This document shows, piece by piece, positions 18,626 through 27,842 of a stretch of DNA of 64,000 nt (position 1 is its first letter; every line of letters starts with the position of its first letter). Source of the stretch: an uncultured Ellagibacter sp. Its GTDB lineage: Bacteria > Actinomycetota > Coriobacteriia > Coriobacteriales > Eggerthellaceae. The stretch spans positions 62,001 to 126,000 of the forward strand of contig NZ_CAKUBT010000001.1 of assembly GCF_934643285.1 (NCBI RefSeq). Direction: 5' to 3'. The notes beneath the pieces were generated by a model. The model was not told the origin of the DNA and did not search any database. It saw nothing but the letters and a program-made list of their open reading frames with translations. The position numbers and the translations under genes were made by a program.

Positions 18626-19873
18626 CTACGCGGCTTCGATGTCTTTTCCTGGTTTGAAGTCGCGGCCTTCCTTTCTCCACTGGCTGTACTCGGCAGATGC
18701 GGCGAAGAGCACGTCGGAGGAGGAGTTGAGCGCGGTCTCGCAGGAGTCCTGGATGACGCCGATCACGAAGCCGATGCCGACGACCTGCATCGCGATGTCG
18801 TTGCCGATGCCGAACAGCGAGCAGGCGAGCGGGATCAGGAGCAGCGAGCCGCCGGCGACGCCCGACGCGCCGCATGCGCTCACGGCGGAGAGGACCGACA
18901 GGATGATCGCGGTGGGGATGTCGACCTGGATGCCCATCGTGTGCGCCGCCATCATGGCCATGACCGAGATCGTGACCGCAGCGCCGCCCATGTTGATGGT
19001 CGCGCCGAGCGGGATGGAAAGCGAGTAGTTGTCCTTGTCAAGACCCAGCTTGCGGCACAGCTCCATGTTCACAGGGATGTTCGCCGCGGAGCTGCGGGTG
19101 AAAAACGCGGTGAGGCCGGAATCCTTCAGGCAGCGAAGAACAAGCCCGTAGGGGTTCTTGCGGAAGCACGCGAAGGAGAGGATCGGATTGGTGACGAAGG
19201 CAATGAAGAGCATGCAGCCTACGAGCACGAGAAGCAGCTGACCGTATTCGGTGAAGATTTCCAGGCCGTTGGTGGAAACCGCCGTGTAGATGAGGCCTAA
19301 GATACCGAAGGGGGCGAGCGAGATGATCCAGCGGACGACGGTCGACACGGCGTCGGAAACGCTCGTGAACACGTCTTTTACCTGGTCGCTTGCGCGCCTA
19401 AGGGCGATACCCAAAACGACGGCCCATGCGAGGATGCCGAGGTAGTTCGCGCTCATGAGCGCCGTGACCGGGTTGGCAACCACGTTGGTGACGAGCGTTG
19501 CGAGAACTTCCCCGATGCCGGAGGGCGAGGATTGCGCCTCGGCGGCGGTGGAGAGCGTGAGGTCGACGGGGAACAGGGTGCTTGCCAGGACGGCGACGGC
19601 GCCGGCAATGAAGGTGCCCACCAGGTACAAGATGATGACGAGCTTCATCTGTCCGCCGCCCTTCGCGTTGCACAGGGCGCTGATTACCAGGAAGAACACG
19701 AGGATGGGGGCGACGCTTTTCAGGGCGTTCACAAAAAGCGTGCCGAGCATCTCGATGATCTCGTTCCCGGGGACGACGAGCGCGAGGATGGTGCCGATGA
19801 CGAGGCCCACGATGATGCGCTTGATGAGGCTGATCGAGTTCCAGGTTCGCCCTATCTTCTTGATGGTATCCAC
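18626..19873 (-). CDS. sstT: Serine/threonine:sodium symporter SstT
   Basis: A 415-residue secondary transporter of the dicarboxylate/amino acid:cation symporter family. Signature segments include [13 protein letters not shown] and [14 protein letters not shown], which form the re-entrant substrate and sodium sites, plus about eight membrane helices. I chose the GTG at 19873 (VDTIKKIGR) because GAAAGGACC lies upstream; the longer in-frame extension runs into the tRNA gene. It lies directly downstream of tRNA-Leu on the same strand, separated by the tRNA terminator. Serine uptake fits an amino-acid-fermenting anaerobe, but that lifestyle is inference. Confidence 0.95.
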   Translation of the reverse strand: MDTIKKIGRTWNSISLIKRIIVGLVIGTILALVVPGNEIIEMLGTLFVNALKSVAPILVFFLVISALCNAKGGGQMKLVIILYLVGTFIAGAVAVLASTLFPVDLTLSTAAEAQSSPSGIGEVLATLVTNVVANPVTALMSANYLGILAWAVVLGIALRRASDQVKDVFTSVSDAVSTVVRWIISLAPFGILGLIYTAVSTNGLEIFTEYGQLLLVLVGCMLFIAFVTNPILSFACFRKNPYGLVLRCLKDSGLTAFFTRSSAANIPVNMELCRKLGLDKDNYSLSIPLGATINMGGAAVTISVMAMMAAHTMGIQVDIPTAIILSVLSAVSACGASGVAGGSLLLIPLACSLFGIGNDIAMQVVGIGFVIGVIQDSCETALNSSSDVLFAASAEYSQWRKEGRDFKPGKDIEAA

Positions 19874-19902
19874 TGGCGGTCCTTTCAAATATATAAGCTG
19901 CG

Positions 19903-19951
19903 CAAAAAGAAGCTGGGGGAAGGGTGCAGGAAAAGCACCCTTCCCCCAGCT
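19903..19951 (-). terminator. Terminator of tRNA-Leu
   Basis: A perfect 17-bp stem (19911-19927 with 19935-19951) with T-rich sequence on the minus strand beyond it. The stem overlaps the last base of the encoded CCA end. Confidence 0.85.
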
Positions 19952-20036
19952 GGTGCGGGCGAAAGGACTTGAACCTTCACGGGGGTTGCCCACCAGAACC
20001 TAAATCTGGCGCGTCTGCCAATTCCGCCACGCCCGC
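19951..20036 (-). tRNA. tRNA-Leu, anticodon UAG
   Basis: The minus strand folds as a class II tRNA: acceptor GCGGGCG with CGCCCGC, anticodon stem CCAGA/TCTGG around loop TTTAGGT (anticodon TAG), a long variable arm, T arm GGTTCAAGTCC, and an encoded CCA. It reads CUA and other CUN codons. Confidence 0.96.
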
Positions 20037-20422
20037 ACGCTTTGCTGCTTGAAAAACAGCGGACACATAATAGCAGAACAGAACGCGATTGATACGCGCA
20101 AGTTTTTGGTTCGGCGTCGGCGGCGTCGAACGCCCAAGCAGGCGGTGATTTGGCCTTCGGGAAAGCTTGAAGCCCTTCCGAACCTTATTAACATGAGCCT
20201 AGTTAATAGGTGGAGAACCAAACCGTTGGCTGGCCTGCGCCCGCGCGCAAGCGAAGGCGTTCCGTGTGGATGTCTTTGTTTGGTTGGCACAACTTCGCCA
20301 TATGTGCGATAATCCCTTCTCGGTGCGCATTCGGGCCGATGTACGGCCGCGCTGTCCGATTCGGCCAGATTCGATTGCGCGCTGCACGAATCGTGCGATA
20401 AGCGAACGATGGAGGAAAGTTA
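20037..20422. other. Intergenic region tRNA-Leu to tig
   Basis: A 386-bp gap with no gene that I can support. TATTAT on the minus strand (20072-20067) may be the -10 of the tRNA promoter, although no good -35 is visible. The tig promoter is near the right side. Confidence 0.55.
20284..20313 (+). promoter_or_regulatory. Promoter for tig
   Basis: TTGGCA (20284-20289), 18-bp spacer, GATAAT (20308-20313). The tig ribosome binding site GGAGGAAAG begins near 20411. Confidence 0.5.
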
Positions 20423-21829
20423 GTGGAAACAAAAGTAGAGGCATTGCAGGACAACAAGGTCAAGGTGACCGTCACCGTCGATGCCAAAGAAGTCGACAAT
20501 CGCATCAAGAAGGCTTACAAGGACTTCGCGAATAAGTACAATTTCCCCGGATTCCGCAAGGGCAAGGCGCCCCGTCCGATCATCGACAACGCGCTCGGCG
20601 CTGAGGCTGTGCCTGCCAGCGTTACCGATGACATCGTGAACGGCTGCTATCCGCTCGCCATCGACAGCTGCGATCTCTACCCCGTCGGCGAGCCCGAGTT
20701 CGGCGAGCCCGCTCTCGTCGAGGGCGGCAAGCCCTACGAGTTCTCCTTCGAGGTTGAGTGCAAGCCGACCTGCGAACTCTCCGATTACGAGCCGGTCGAA
20801 GTGAAGCTCCCGGCCGAAGGCGCGTCCGAGGCCGAGATCGACCAGCAGATCGAGGCGCTGCGCGACTACTACCATGACTTCGAGAACGCCAACGCCAACA
20901 CCAAGGTGAAGGCCGACTCCTACGCCGACCTCAAGATCGCCGCGACCGACGAGAACGGCGAGGACGTGAGCGCGCTGTCGAGCGAGTCCCGTCTGTGCCT
21001 CATGGGCTCCGGCATGTTCCCGGCCGCCTTCGATGAGCAGGTCATCGGCCTGAAGAAGGGCCAGACCGCGAGCTTCTCCGTCAACGTCGAGGACGCGAAG
21101 GGCGCGACCCTCATGGCCTCCCTCGAGGGCAAGACCAAGACGGTGAACTTCGAGGTCGAGGTTCTCGCCGTGAAAAAGCAGGTGCTCCCCGAGCTCACCG
21201 ACGAGTGGGTCAAGGACACGCTGGGCTTCGATGACGTCGCCGACCTGCGCGAGCGCGTTGCCGACAGCATCAAGGAGCAGAAGGAAGACGTCCTTCCGCG
21301 CATGAAGGAAAGCGCCTGCCTCATCGAGCTCGCAAAGCGTCTCGACGTCGAGGTCCCTGCCGCCGTGCAGGAGCAGACTGAGGCCAAGCTGCTGCAGGAC
21401 TTCTTCGCCCAGCTGCAGAACCAGGGCGCAAGCTTCGACGCGTATCTCCAGCAGAACGGCATCACCGCCGACCAGTTCAAGGCCGACGTGAAGCAGCAGG
21501 CCGCCGACACCGCCAAGCAGGATATGGCGCTCGACGCGTGGGCAGCGCATTTCGAGCTCAAGGTCACCGACGAGGAAGTTCTCGAAGAGTTCGAGAAGTC
21601 CGGCGCTAAGGACCCGAAGGCTCTCCTGAAGGAGTGGCGCGAAGGCGGTCGCCTCTACCTGGTCCGCGAGGCTCTGCTTCGTTCCCATGCCGTGCTCGAC
21701 GTGATGGAGAAGGCCAAGGTCACCGAGTACGACCCTGCCGAGGAAGCCGAGGAAGAGAAGAAGGCTGCCAAGAAGTCTTCCAAGAAGGCTGCCAAGAAAG
21801 AGGAAGAGACTGCCGACGCCGAGGCGTAG
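20423..21829 (+). CDS. tig: Trigger factor
   Basis: A 468-residue ribosome-bound chaperone. The N-terminal domain carries the L23-docking signature GFRKGKAP (about residues 43-50). A peptidyl-prolyl isomerase domain follows, then a helical chaperone domain. A Lys/Glu/Ala-rich tail of about 25 residues (KKAAKKSSKKAAKKEEE) extends the usual length. The start is GTG at 20423 with GGAGGAAAG upstream. It has its own terminator but sits in the conserved order tig-clpP-clpX. Confidence 0.97.
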   Translation: METKVEALQDNKVKVTVTVDAKEVDNRIKKAYKDFANKYNFPGFRKGKAPRPIIDNALGAEAVPASVTDDIVNGCYPLAIDSCDLYPVGEPEFGEPALVEGGKPYEFSFEVECKPTCELSDYEPVEVKLPAEGASEAEIDQQIEALRDYYHDFENANANTKVKADSYADLKIAATDENGEDVSALSSESRLCLMGSGMFPAAFDEQVIGLKKGQTASFSVNVEDAKGATLMASLEGKTKTVNFEVEVLAVKKQVLPELTDEWVKDTLGFDDVADLRERVADSIKEQKEDVLPRMKESACLIELAKRLDVEVPAAVQEQTEAKLLQDFFAQLQNQGASFDAYLQQNGITADQFKADVKQQAADTAKQDMALDAWAAHFELKVTDEEVLEEFEKSGAKDPKALLKEWREGGRLYLVREALLRSHAVLDVMEKAKVTEYDPAEEAEEEKKAAKKSSKKAAKKEEETADAEA

Positions 21830-21861
21830 CACTTCACCCTCAAGCTTCATCCGATCGCGTA

Positions 21862-21894
21862 ACGGGGTCGATGCATCTGCGTCGGCCCCGTTTT
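21862..21894 (+). terminator. Terminator after tig
   Basis: A 10-bp stem ACGGGGTCGA (21862-21871) with TCGGCCCCGT (21882-21891, one G-U pair), then TTTT. Confidence 0.8.
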
Positions 21895-22018
21895 ATGCTT
21901 ATAGTGAACGGCGTGTTCGCGACCCCTTGCGCGAAGCGGCAAGCTGTTCCATCATGTGAAGCAGACTGCAATTTCGCGGCCCCGTGAGGCCGTGTCCTTT
22001 TCGAAAGCGAGGCTTTTT

Positions 22019-22648
22019 ATGAGCATCGAACGTGCCACTTCGGCGCTGATCCCCTACGTCATCGAGCAATCTCCGCGCGGTGAGCGCAGCTACGACATCT
22101 ATTCACGTCTTTTAAACGACCGCATCATCTTCCTCGGCGAGCCCATCGATGACCATGTGGCGAACTCCGTCGTCGCGCAGATGCTCCATCTCGAAAGCGC
22201 CGATCCCGAAAAGGACATTTCGCTCTACATCAATACCCCGGGCGGCAGCGTGTCGGCGGGCCTTGCCATCTACGATACGATGCAGTTCGTGAAGTGCGAC
22301 GTGTCCACCATCTGCCTGGGCATGGCGGCATCGATGGGTGTGCCCCTTCTAACCGGCGGCGCGGCTGGCAAGCGCTTCATCCTGCCGAACGCCCAGGTCA
22401 TGATTCACCAGCCCATGGGCGGCACGGGCGACGGCCACACGCAGCAGACCGACATCCAAATCATGGCCGACGAGATTAAGAAGACGCGCGACCGCTTGGA
22501 GGGCATCATCGCCAAGCACTGCGGCAAGACCCAAGAGCAGGTGCACGTCGACTGCGAGCGCGACAACTGGCTCTCCGCTGAGGAAGCGAAGGCGTACGGC
22601 CTGGTCGACGACATCATCACGAGCCATCGCGGCTCCTCTGACAAGTAG
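22019..22648 (+). CDS. clpP: ATP-dependent Clp protease proteolytic subunit
   Basis: A 209-residue serine peptidase that forms the tetradecameric Clp chamber. The catalytic triad is visible as Ser105 (GMAASMG), His130 (MIHQP) and Asp182 (ERDNWLS). The ATG at 22019 ([12 protein letters not shown]) has GAAAGCGAGG upstream; the longer in-frame start is not conserved. The clpX gene begins 29 nt downstream, so unfoldase and protease are co-expressed. Confidence 0.98.
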   Translation: MSIERATSALIPYVIEQSPRGERSYDIYSRLLNDRIIFLGEPIDDHVANSVVAQMLHLESADPEKDISLYINTPGGSVSAGLAIYDTMQFVKCDVSTICLGMAASMGVPLLTGGAAGKRFILPNAQVMIHQPMGGTGDGHTQQTDIQIMADEIKKTRDRLEGIIAKHCGKTQEQVHVDCERDNWLSAEEAKAYGLVDDIITSHRGSSDK

Positions 22649-22677
22649 AACCCGAGAAGAGAAGCGACCTAACGCAT

Positions 22678-24048
22678 ATGACAAACGAACGAAGAGGCGA
22701 CCTTGGCTATCGCGGTGACGACGCGGTGTACTGCGCGTTCTGCGGGAAGTCATCCGATCAGGTGACCGCGATGATCGCGGGCCCGAACGGCATCAACATC
22801 TGCGACGAGTGCATCTCGGTATGCGCCGACGCGATGATGCGCGACTTGGGCCTCTCGACCGCCTTCGACGGCATGCCCGACGAGGAGCCTACCAGCCGTC
22901 GGGGACGCCGCCGCGCTCAGGATCGCGGGGCGATCGTCGAGGCCGACATCGAGGACGAGACGCCGAACCCCGCCGACATCCTGGGCAACCTTCCCACGCC
23001 GCATGAGCTCTACGCCGAGCTCTCCGAGCATGTGGTGGGGCAGGAAAACGCGAAGCGCGCCCTCTCCGTCGCCGTCTACAACCACTACAAGCGCATCAGC
23101 ATGGAATCGAAGGCGCAGGAAGGCGACGTCGAGCTCGCGAAGAGCAACATCATGCTCTTGGGCCCCACGGGTTCCGGCAAGACGCTGCTTGCCCAGACGC
23201 TCGCGCGCACGCTGCGCGTCCCGTTCGCGATCGCCGATGCGACGACGCTCACCGAAGCGGGCTATGTCGGCGAGGACGTCGAGAACATCCTGCTCAAGCT
23301 GATCACCGCCGCCGATTTCGATATCCCGCGTGCGGAAATCGGAATCATCTACATCGACGAGATCGATAAGATTGCCCGCAAGGCCGAGAACCTCTCCATC
23401 ACGCGCGATGTGTCGGGCGAGGGCGTGCAGCAGGCGCTTTTGAAGATCGTCGAGGGCACCGAGGCCTCCGTGCCGCCGCAGGGCGGGCGCAAGCACCCCC
23501 AGCAGGAGCTCATCCACATCGACACGACGAACATCCTGTTCATCCTGGGCGGCGCGTTCGTCGGCTTGTCCGACATCATCGGCCAGCGCGTCGGCAAGAG
23601 CGGCCTTGGCTTCTCCTCCGAGCTGCCCGAGAGCAAAAAGCACGCCGAGGCGGAGCTTCTGGCTCAGGTGCTTCCCGAGGACCTGAACAAGTTCGGCATG
23701 ATCCCCGAGTTCGTCGGCCGCATCCCCGTGATCACGGCGCTCAACGAGCTTTCCGAGGACGACCTTGTCCGCATCCTCACCGAGCCGAAGAACGCGCTCG
23801 TGAAGCAGTACACGAAGATGTTCGAGTTCGAAGATTCCACGCTCGAGTTCGAAGAGGACGCCCTGCGCGCTATCGCGCACGAGGCCCAGGAGCACGGCAC
23901 GGGCGCTCGCGGCCTGCGCTCGATCTGCGAGCGCGTGCTGCAGGACGTCATGTACGACCTGCCCGAGCACAAGGTCGCCACGCACGTCATCGTGCGCGCG
24001 AGCGACATCGCGGGGGAGACGGTTCCCGAGATCGTTCCCGCTTCCTAA
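22678..24048 (+). CDS. clpX: ATP-dependent Clp protease unfoldase subunit ClpX
   Basis: A 456-residue AAA+ unfoldase. The N-terminal zinc-binding domain has Cys19, Cys22, Cys42 and Cys45. Walker A GPTGSGKT is at 162-169 and Walker B is in IIYIDEIDK. The linker between the zinc domain and AAA+ core contains a basic run ([11 protein letters not shown]) and is longer than usual. It delivers tagged or specific substrates to ClpP, encoded just upstream. Confidence 0.98.
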   Translation: MTNERRGDLGYRGDDAVYCAFCGKSSDQVTAMIAGPNGINICDECISVCADAMMRDLGLSTAFDGMPDEEPTSRRGRRRAQDRGAIVEADIEDETPNPADILGNLPTPHELYAELSEHVVGQENAKRALSVAVYNHYKRISMESKAQEGDVELAKSNIMLLGPTGSGKTLLAQTLARTLRVPFAIADATTLTEAGYVGEDVENILLKLITAADFDIPRAEIGIIYIDEIDKIARKAENLSITRDVSGEGVQQALLKIVEGTEASVPPQGGRKHPQQELIHIDTTNILFILGGAFVGLSDIIGQRVGKSGLGFSSELPESKKHAEAELLAQVLPEDLNKFGMIPEFVGRIPVITALNELSEDDLVRILTEPKNALVKQYTKMFEFEDSTLEFEEDALRAIAHEAQEHGTGARGLRSICERVLQDVMYDLPEHKVATHVIVRASDIAGETVPEIVPAS

Positions 24049-24061
24049 ACTGCACCATTCC

Positions 24062-24097
24062 GGGGCGCCTTTTGCGGGCGCCCCTCTCGGCGTTTTT
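24062..24097 (+). terminator. Hairpin after clpPX
   Basis: GGGGCGCC (24062-24069) pairs with GGCGCCCC (24077-24084); a T run appears about eight bases later (24093-24097), so it may be a weak terminator. Confidence 0.55.
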
Positions 24098-24138
24098 GCG
24101 CCTGTCCGCTTACGTTTCATCGAAGGAGCTTGCATCCA

Positions 24139-26817
24139 ATGGAAAACATGCCGAAGAATTACGATGCAGAAGCCGTCGAGCAGCGCATGCTCGACAAATG
24201 GCTCGCCGGCGATTACTATCGCCGCAACCCCGGCGTGGGCGATTGCACGGTGACGATTCCGCCGCCGAACGTGACCGGCAAGCTTCATATGGGCCATGCG
24301 CTCGACGACACCATCCAGGACACCATCATCCGCATGAACCGCATGCGCGGCGTCTCCACCCGCTGGATCTTGGGCACCGACCATGCGGGCATTGCCACGC
24401 AGACGAAGGTGGACAAGAAGCTTGCGTCCGAAGGAATCTCCCGCCGCGAGATCGGCCGCGAGAAGTTCGTCGACGCCTGCTGGGACTGGACGCACGAGTA
24501 CGGCGGGCACATCGTCGAGCAGATCAAGCGCATGGGCTGCTCGATCGACTTCTCCGACCCGCACTTCACCATGGACGCCGACTACGCCACCGCGGTGCGC
24601 AAGGTCTTTTGCGACTGGTACCATGACGGGCTGATCTACCGCGGCAAGCGCATCGTGAACTGGTGCCCGCATTGCACGACGGCCATCGCCGACGACGAGG
24701 CGGAGTACAAGGAAGAAGACGGCCACCTGTGGTATCTGCGCTACCCGCTCGTGGAGCCTGTCGAGGGGCAGGAATACATCGTGGTTGCCACCACGCGTCC
24801 CGAGACCATGCTCGGCGATACGGGTGTTGCTGTGTCCCCGAAAGACCACGATAAGGACAAGTTCGTCGGCGCGAAGGTTCGCCTTCCCATCGTCGACCGC
24901 GAGATCCCCATCTTCTCCGACTTCTACGTCGATGCGGGCTTCGGCACGGGCTTTGTGAAGGTAACCCCTGCTCACGACCCCAACGACTACGGCATGGGTG
25001 AGCGTCACGGCCTTGAGAAGGTCAACATCTTCGACGAGACGGCACATGTCGTCGAAGGCTACGGCGAGTTCTCAGGCATGGGTCGCGACGAATGCCGCCA
25101 AGCGGTCGTCGCCTGGTTCGAGGAACATGGCCTGCTCGACCATGTGGACGACCATCATCATTCCGTCATGCACTGCTACCGCTGCGACTCGACGCTCGAG
25201 CCGTGGCTGTCCGAGCAGTGGTTCGTCGCCGTCGACAAGTTGAAGGGCCCGGCGACCGAGGCGGTCACTTCCGGCAAGGTCACCTTCCACCCCTCGCGCT
25301 GGACGCAGACCTACCTCACGTGGATGGAAAATCTCAAGGACTGGTGCATCTCGCGCCAGCTGTGGTGGGGCCATCGCATCCCCGTGTTCCACTGCGAGGA
25401 CTGCGGTTGGGAAGACGCGCTCATGGAGGACACCGACGTGTGCCCGAAGTGCGGCAGCCACCATGTCGCGCAGGAAGAGGACGTGCTCGACACCTGGTTC
25501 TCGAGCCAGCTGTGGACGTTCGCCACGCAGGGTTGGCCCGAGCATCCCGAGCGCCTGGAAGGGCATCATCCGACGACCGCGCTCGTCACCGCGCGCGACA
25601 TCATCGCGCTGTGGGTGGCGCGCATGATCATGTCGTCGACGTACTTCCTTAAGGAAATCCCGTTCAAGGACGTGGTCATCTATGCGACTATCCTCGCGAA
25701 GGACGGCACGCGCATGTCCAAGTCGAAGGGCAACGGCGTCGACCCGATGGACCTCATCTCCATGTACGGCGCCGACGCGATGCGCTTCAACCTGCTCACG
25801 CTCGTGACCAACAATCAGGACGTGCGCTTCGATGCCGATATCGACAAGAAGACCCACGAGCTTCTCGGCAGCCCGCGCACGGAGTCGGCGCGCGCCTTCG
25901 TGACGAAGATCTGGAACGCGAGCCGCTTCGTCTTGGGCAACCTGGACGGCTTCACGCCCGGCGAGCCGCGCGCGGTCTCGCAGGCCGACGCGTGGATCTT
26001 CAGCCGCCTGGCGAAGCTTTCCGTCGAGGTCACGAAGGACATCGAAACCTACCAGTTCGGCGAGATGGCACGCGAGTTGCACGCCTTCTTCTGGAACGAG
26101 TTCTGCGACTGGTACATCGAGTTTAGCAAGGCAAGCCTGCGCGAAGAGGGCGACGCCCGCCTGCAGACGCAGCGCAACCTCGTGTACGTGCTCGACAACG
26201 CGCTTCGCCTGCTGCATCCCGCGATGCCGTTTGTCACGGAAGCTATCTGGGAAAACGTCCCGCATGCGGAAGGGGAGGCGCCCGCGCTCATGATGGCGAA
26301 GTGGCCCGAGCCCGAAAGCCTCGCGTCGCTTGTCGACGAGGAGTCCGAGCGTGCGGTGAGCCTTCTATGCGACGTGGTGAGCGCCGTTCGCTCGACGCGT
26401 GCGCGCTACGGCATCTCGCCCAAGCAGGAGCTCCCCGTGGTTTTGCGCGCCGGGTTTGAGAATGCCCACGTCCTCGAGGGTCTGAAGAGCCAGATCGTCT
26501 CGATGGCGCGCGCGTCCGAGCTCTCGATCGTTCCGTCCGATGCGCGCAAGCCCGCCGAGAGCGCCTGCGTCGTCGCGCACGGGTGCGAGGTGTACTGCGT
26601 GCTCACCGGCCTTATCGACTTCGAGGCCGAGCGCGCCCGCCTTACCAAGGAGCGCGCAACGCTTCAGAAGGACGAGGCCAAGTTCGCCAAGAAGCTTTCC
26701 AACCCGGGCTTCCTTGCGAAGGCGGCGCCCGAAATCGTGGAGAAGGACACGGCGAAGCTCGCTGAGCTGCGCGATAAGCTTGCGCGCGTCGAAGAGCAGC
26801 TCGCCGAGTTGGGCTAA
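24139..26817 (+). CDS. valS: Valyl-tRNA synthetase
   Basis: An 892-residue class I aminoacyl-tRNA synthetase. The HIGH-type motif is HMGH at residues 50-53 after PPPNVTGKL, and the KMSKS motif is RMSKS at 525-529. An editing domain lies between them. The C-terminal coiled-coil arm (about residues 830-892, rich in Lys and Glu) grips the tRNA. The ATG at 24139 has AAGGAG ten nucleotides upstream; the TTG at 24130 is too close to it. A terminator follows the gene. Confidence 0.98.
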   Translation: MENMPKNYDAEAVEQRMLDKWLAGDYYRRNPGVGDCTVTIPPPNVTGKLHMGHALDDTIQDTIIRMNRMRGVSTRWILGTDHAGIATQTKVDKKLASEGISRREIGREKFVDACWDWTHEYGGHIVEQIKRMGCSIDFSDPHFTMDADYATAVRKVFCDWYHDGLIYRGKRIVNWCPHCTTAIADDEAEYKEEDGHLWYLRYPLVEPVEGQEYIVVATTRPETMLGDTGVAVSPKDHDKDKFVGAKVRLPIVDREIPIFSDFYVDAGFGTGFVKVTPAHDPNDYGMGERHGLEKVNIFDETAHVVEGYGEFSGMGRDECRQAVVAWFEEHGLLDHVDDHHHSVMHCYRCDSTLEPWLSEQWFVAVDKLKGPATEAVTSGKVTFHPSRWTQTYLTWMENLKDWCISRQLWWGHRIPVFHCEDCGWEDALMEDTDVCPKCGSHHVAQEEDVLDTWFSSQLWTFATQGWPEHPERLEGHHPTTALVTARDIIALWVARMIMSSTYFLKEIPFKDVVIYATILAKDGTRMSKSKGNGVDPMDLISMYGADAMRFNLLTLVTNNQDVRFDADIDKKTHELLGSPRTESARAFVTKIWNASRFVLGNLDGFTPGEPRAVSQADAWIFSRLAKLSVEVTKDIETYQFGEMARELHAFFWNEFCDWYIEFSKASLREEGDARLQTQRNLVYVLDNALRLLHPAMPFVTEAIWENVPHAEGEAPALMMAKWPEPESLASLVDEESERAVSLLCDVVSAVRSTRARYGISPKQELPVVLRAGFENAHVLEGLKSQIVSMARASELSIVPSDARKPAESACVVAHGCEVYCVLTGLIDFEAERARLTKERATLQKDEAKFAKKLSNPGFLAKAAPEIVEKDTAKLAELRDKLARVEEQLAELG

Positions 26818-26843
26818 AAGCCGCATCTGCCAGAGTCTGTTTT

Positions 26844-26879
26844 TGCGCCGGACTTGTAAGCGAGTCCGGCGCAGCTTTT
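26844..26879 (+). terminator. Terminator after valS
   Basis: A perfect 11-bp stem TGCGCCGGACT (26844-26854) with AGTCCGGCGCA (26863-26873), then GCTTTT. Confidence 0.8.
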
Positions 26880-26881
26880 AT

Positions 26882-27019
26882 TCAGGTGAACGGACTATAT
26901 CCTACGGCGAGAACACAGAGCCCGGCAAAGGCGCCGTCGCGGTGTCTGCGGTCGAATCTGGCAACTTCATTGGCTCCGCTATGATCGAAGGTAATAGTGC
27001 GAGGTTGACGTTGTCTTAA
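26882..27019 (+). pseudogene. Possible remnant of a surface-protein Ig-like repeat
   Basis: A short frame without a usable start reads SGERTISYGENTEPGKG, then AVAVSAVESGNFIGSAM, and ends at TAA 27017-27019. The pattern (Tyr-Gly-x-Asn, Gly-x-Gly-x-Val, Gly-Asn-Phe-x-Gly-Ser) resembles the beta-sandwich repeats common in Gram-positive surface adhesins, where the consensus contains GNYTG. No start codon or upstream domain remains. The resemblance is by eye only. The fragment overlaps the phd-doc promoter. Confidence 0.35.
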
Positions 27020-27041
27020 TAATTGGTCATAATTCTGACCA
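27005..27041 (+). promoter_or_regulatory. Promoter with overlapping operator for phd-doc
   Basis: TTGACG (27005-27010), 17-bp spacer, CATAAT (27028-27033). A perfect inverted repeat TGGTCA-N6-TGACCA (27024-27041) covers the -10 element. This is what is expected if the antitoxin represses its own operon. Confidence 0.7.
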
Positions 27042-27059
27042 TATTGGAAGGGGGATTGC

Positions 27060-27272
27060 ATGGCAACGCTGACGATGGGCCTCGCGGAGGCCAAGACCAA
27101 CTTTTCCCGCTTGACTGCTGAGGTCAACAGAACCGGCCGACCGGTTACTGTCTTGAAGAACAATAAGCCTTGGGTGGTGATTCAGCCAGTTGGGGCAGAG
27201 GCATCGACTTTGGACGTTGCGGTCGATTTCATGGATGAGTATTCCGATGTGTTCGAGGAGCTTGCCAGATGA
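27060..27272 (+). CDS. Antitoxin of the Phd/YefM family
   Basis: A 70-residue antitoxin. The N-terminal part (TMGLAEAKTNFSRLTAEVNR, then GRPVTVLKNNKPWVVIQP) matches the DNA-binding Phd/YefM fold. The C-terminal part with acidic and aromatic residues (VDFMDEYSDVFEEL) should wrap the toxin. The ATG at 27060 has GAAGGGGGA upstream. Its stop overlaps the toxin start by four bases (ATGA). It probably binds the palindrome at 27024-27041. Confidence 0.9.
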   Translation: MATLTMGLAEAKTNFSRLTAEVNRTGRPVTVLKNNKPWVVIQPVGAEASTLDVAVDFMDEYSDVFEELAR

Positions 27273-27652
27273 GATTTCGTCCCATTACCAAAGATGAGGC
27301 GATTGCGGTGCACGCTGCGGTAATCGCCAAGTTCGGCGGAGTCGACGGTGTGCGAGACGAGGGGCTTTTGGAGTCTGCGCTCGCGCAGCCGCTCCAGTCG
27401 TTCGACGGCGCAGAGCTCTATCCAACCGACGAAGCCAAGGCATGTAGATATGCTTACGGCATCATCAAAAACCATCCGTTTGTTGATGGTAACAAGCGAA
27501 CCGCCACCGCCCTTATGGGAGCGTCCCTTAGAATATCCGGTCTTGCATTTCGGCCACGTCATGACGAGCTGTTGAGAGCCATGCTCGGCGTAGCCGAAGG
27601 TTCATGGGATTTCGATGCATTGGTTGAATGGGTGCATTCCGTCATAGATTAA
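27269..27652 (+). CDS. doc: Doc-type toxin (Fic/DOC fold kinase)
   Basis: A 127-residue protein with the Doc motif HPFVDGNKR at residues 69-77 intact. In characterised Doc this phosphorylates elongation factor Tu and stops translation. Length and the RDEGLLESAL block also match Doc. The start overlaps the antitoxin stop by 4 nt, so translation is coupled. No terminator is visible after the stop at 27652. The pair forms a type II toxin-antitoxin module and is probably mobile, as it sits beside a gene remnant. Confidence 0.92.
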   Translation: MRFRPITKDEAIAVHAAVIAKFGGVDGVRDEGLLESALAQPLQSFDGAELYPTDEAKACRYAYGIIKNHPFVDGNKRTATALMGASLRISGLAFRPRHDELLRAMLGVAEGSWDFDALVEWVHSVID

Positions 27653-27776
27653 GGTAATTTCGTGATGCGCGCGGCTGGATTTCGGCGCAGCTCATTGTCG
27701 ATTCTTTTGCTCTCATATACGTTATTTGGCGATGCCTGCGATATCGCGAGGTATACCGTCTGCTCTAAAGGTTTTT

Positions 27777-27785
27777 TGTTATAAT
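27777..27785 (+). promoter_or_regulatory. Extended -10 promoter for the zinc-ribbon gene
   Basis: TGTTATAAT: a TG at 27777-27778 followed by a consensus TATAAT at 27780-27785. The -35 region is weak. The start codon is 57 nt downstream. Confidence 0.6.
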
Positions 27786-27842
27786 CGTTCGCTAGTTGCC
27801 CGAAATGCCTGTTGGACGGGCGTCATTGGAAACGAGGAATCC

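Noticed and set aside
19951..20036. tRNA-Leu as an integration site for a mobile element
   Set aside because: I could find no direct repeat of the tRNA 3-prime end nearby and no integrase adjacent; both neighbours are housekeeping genes.
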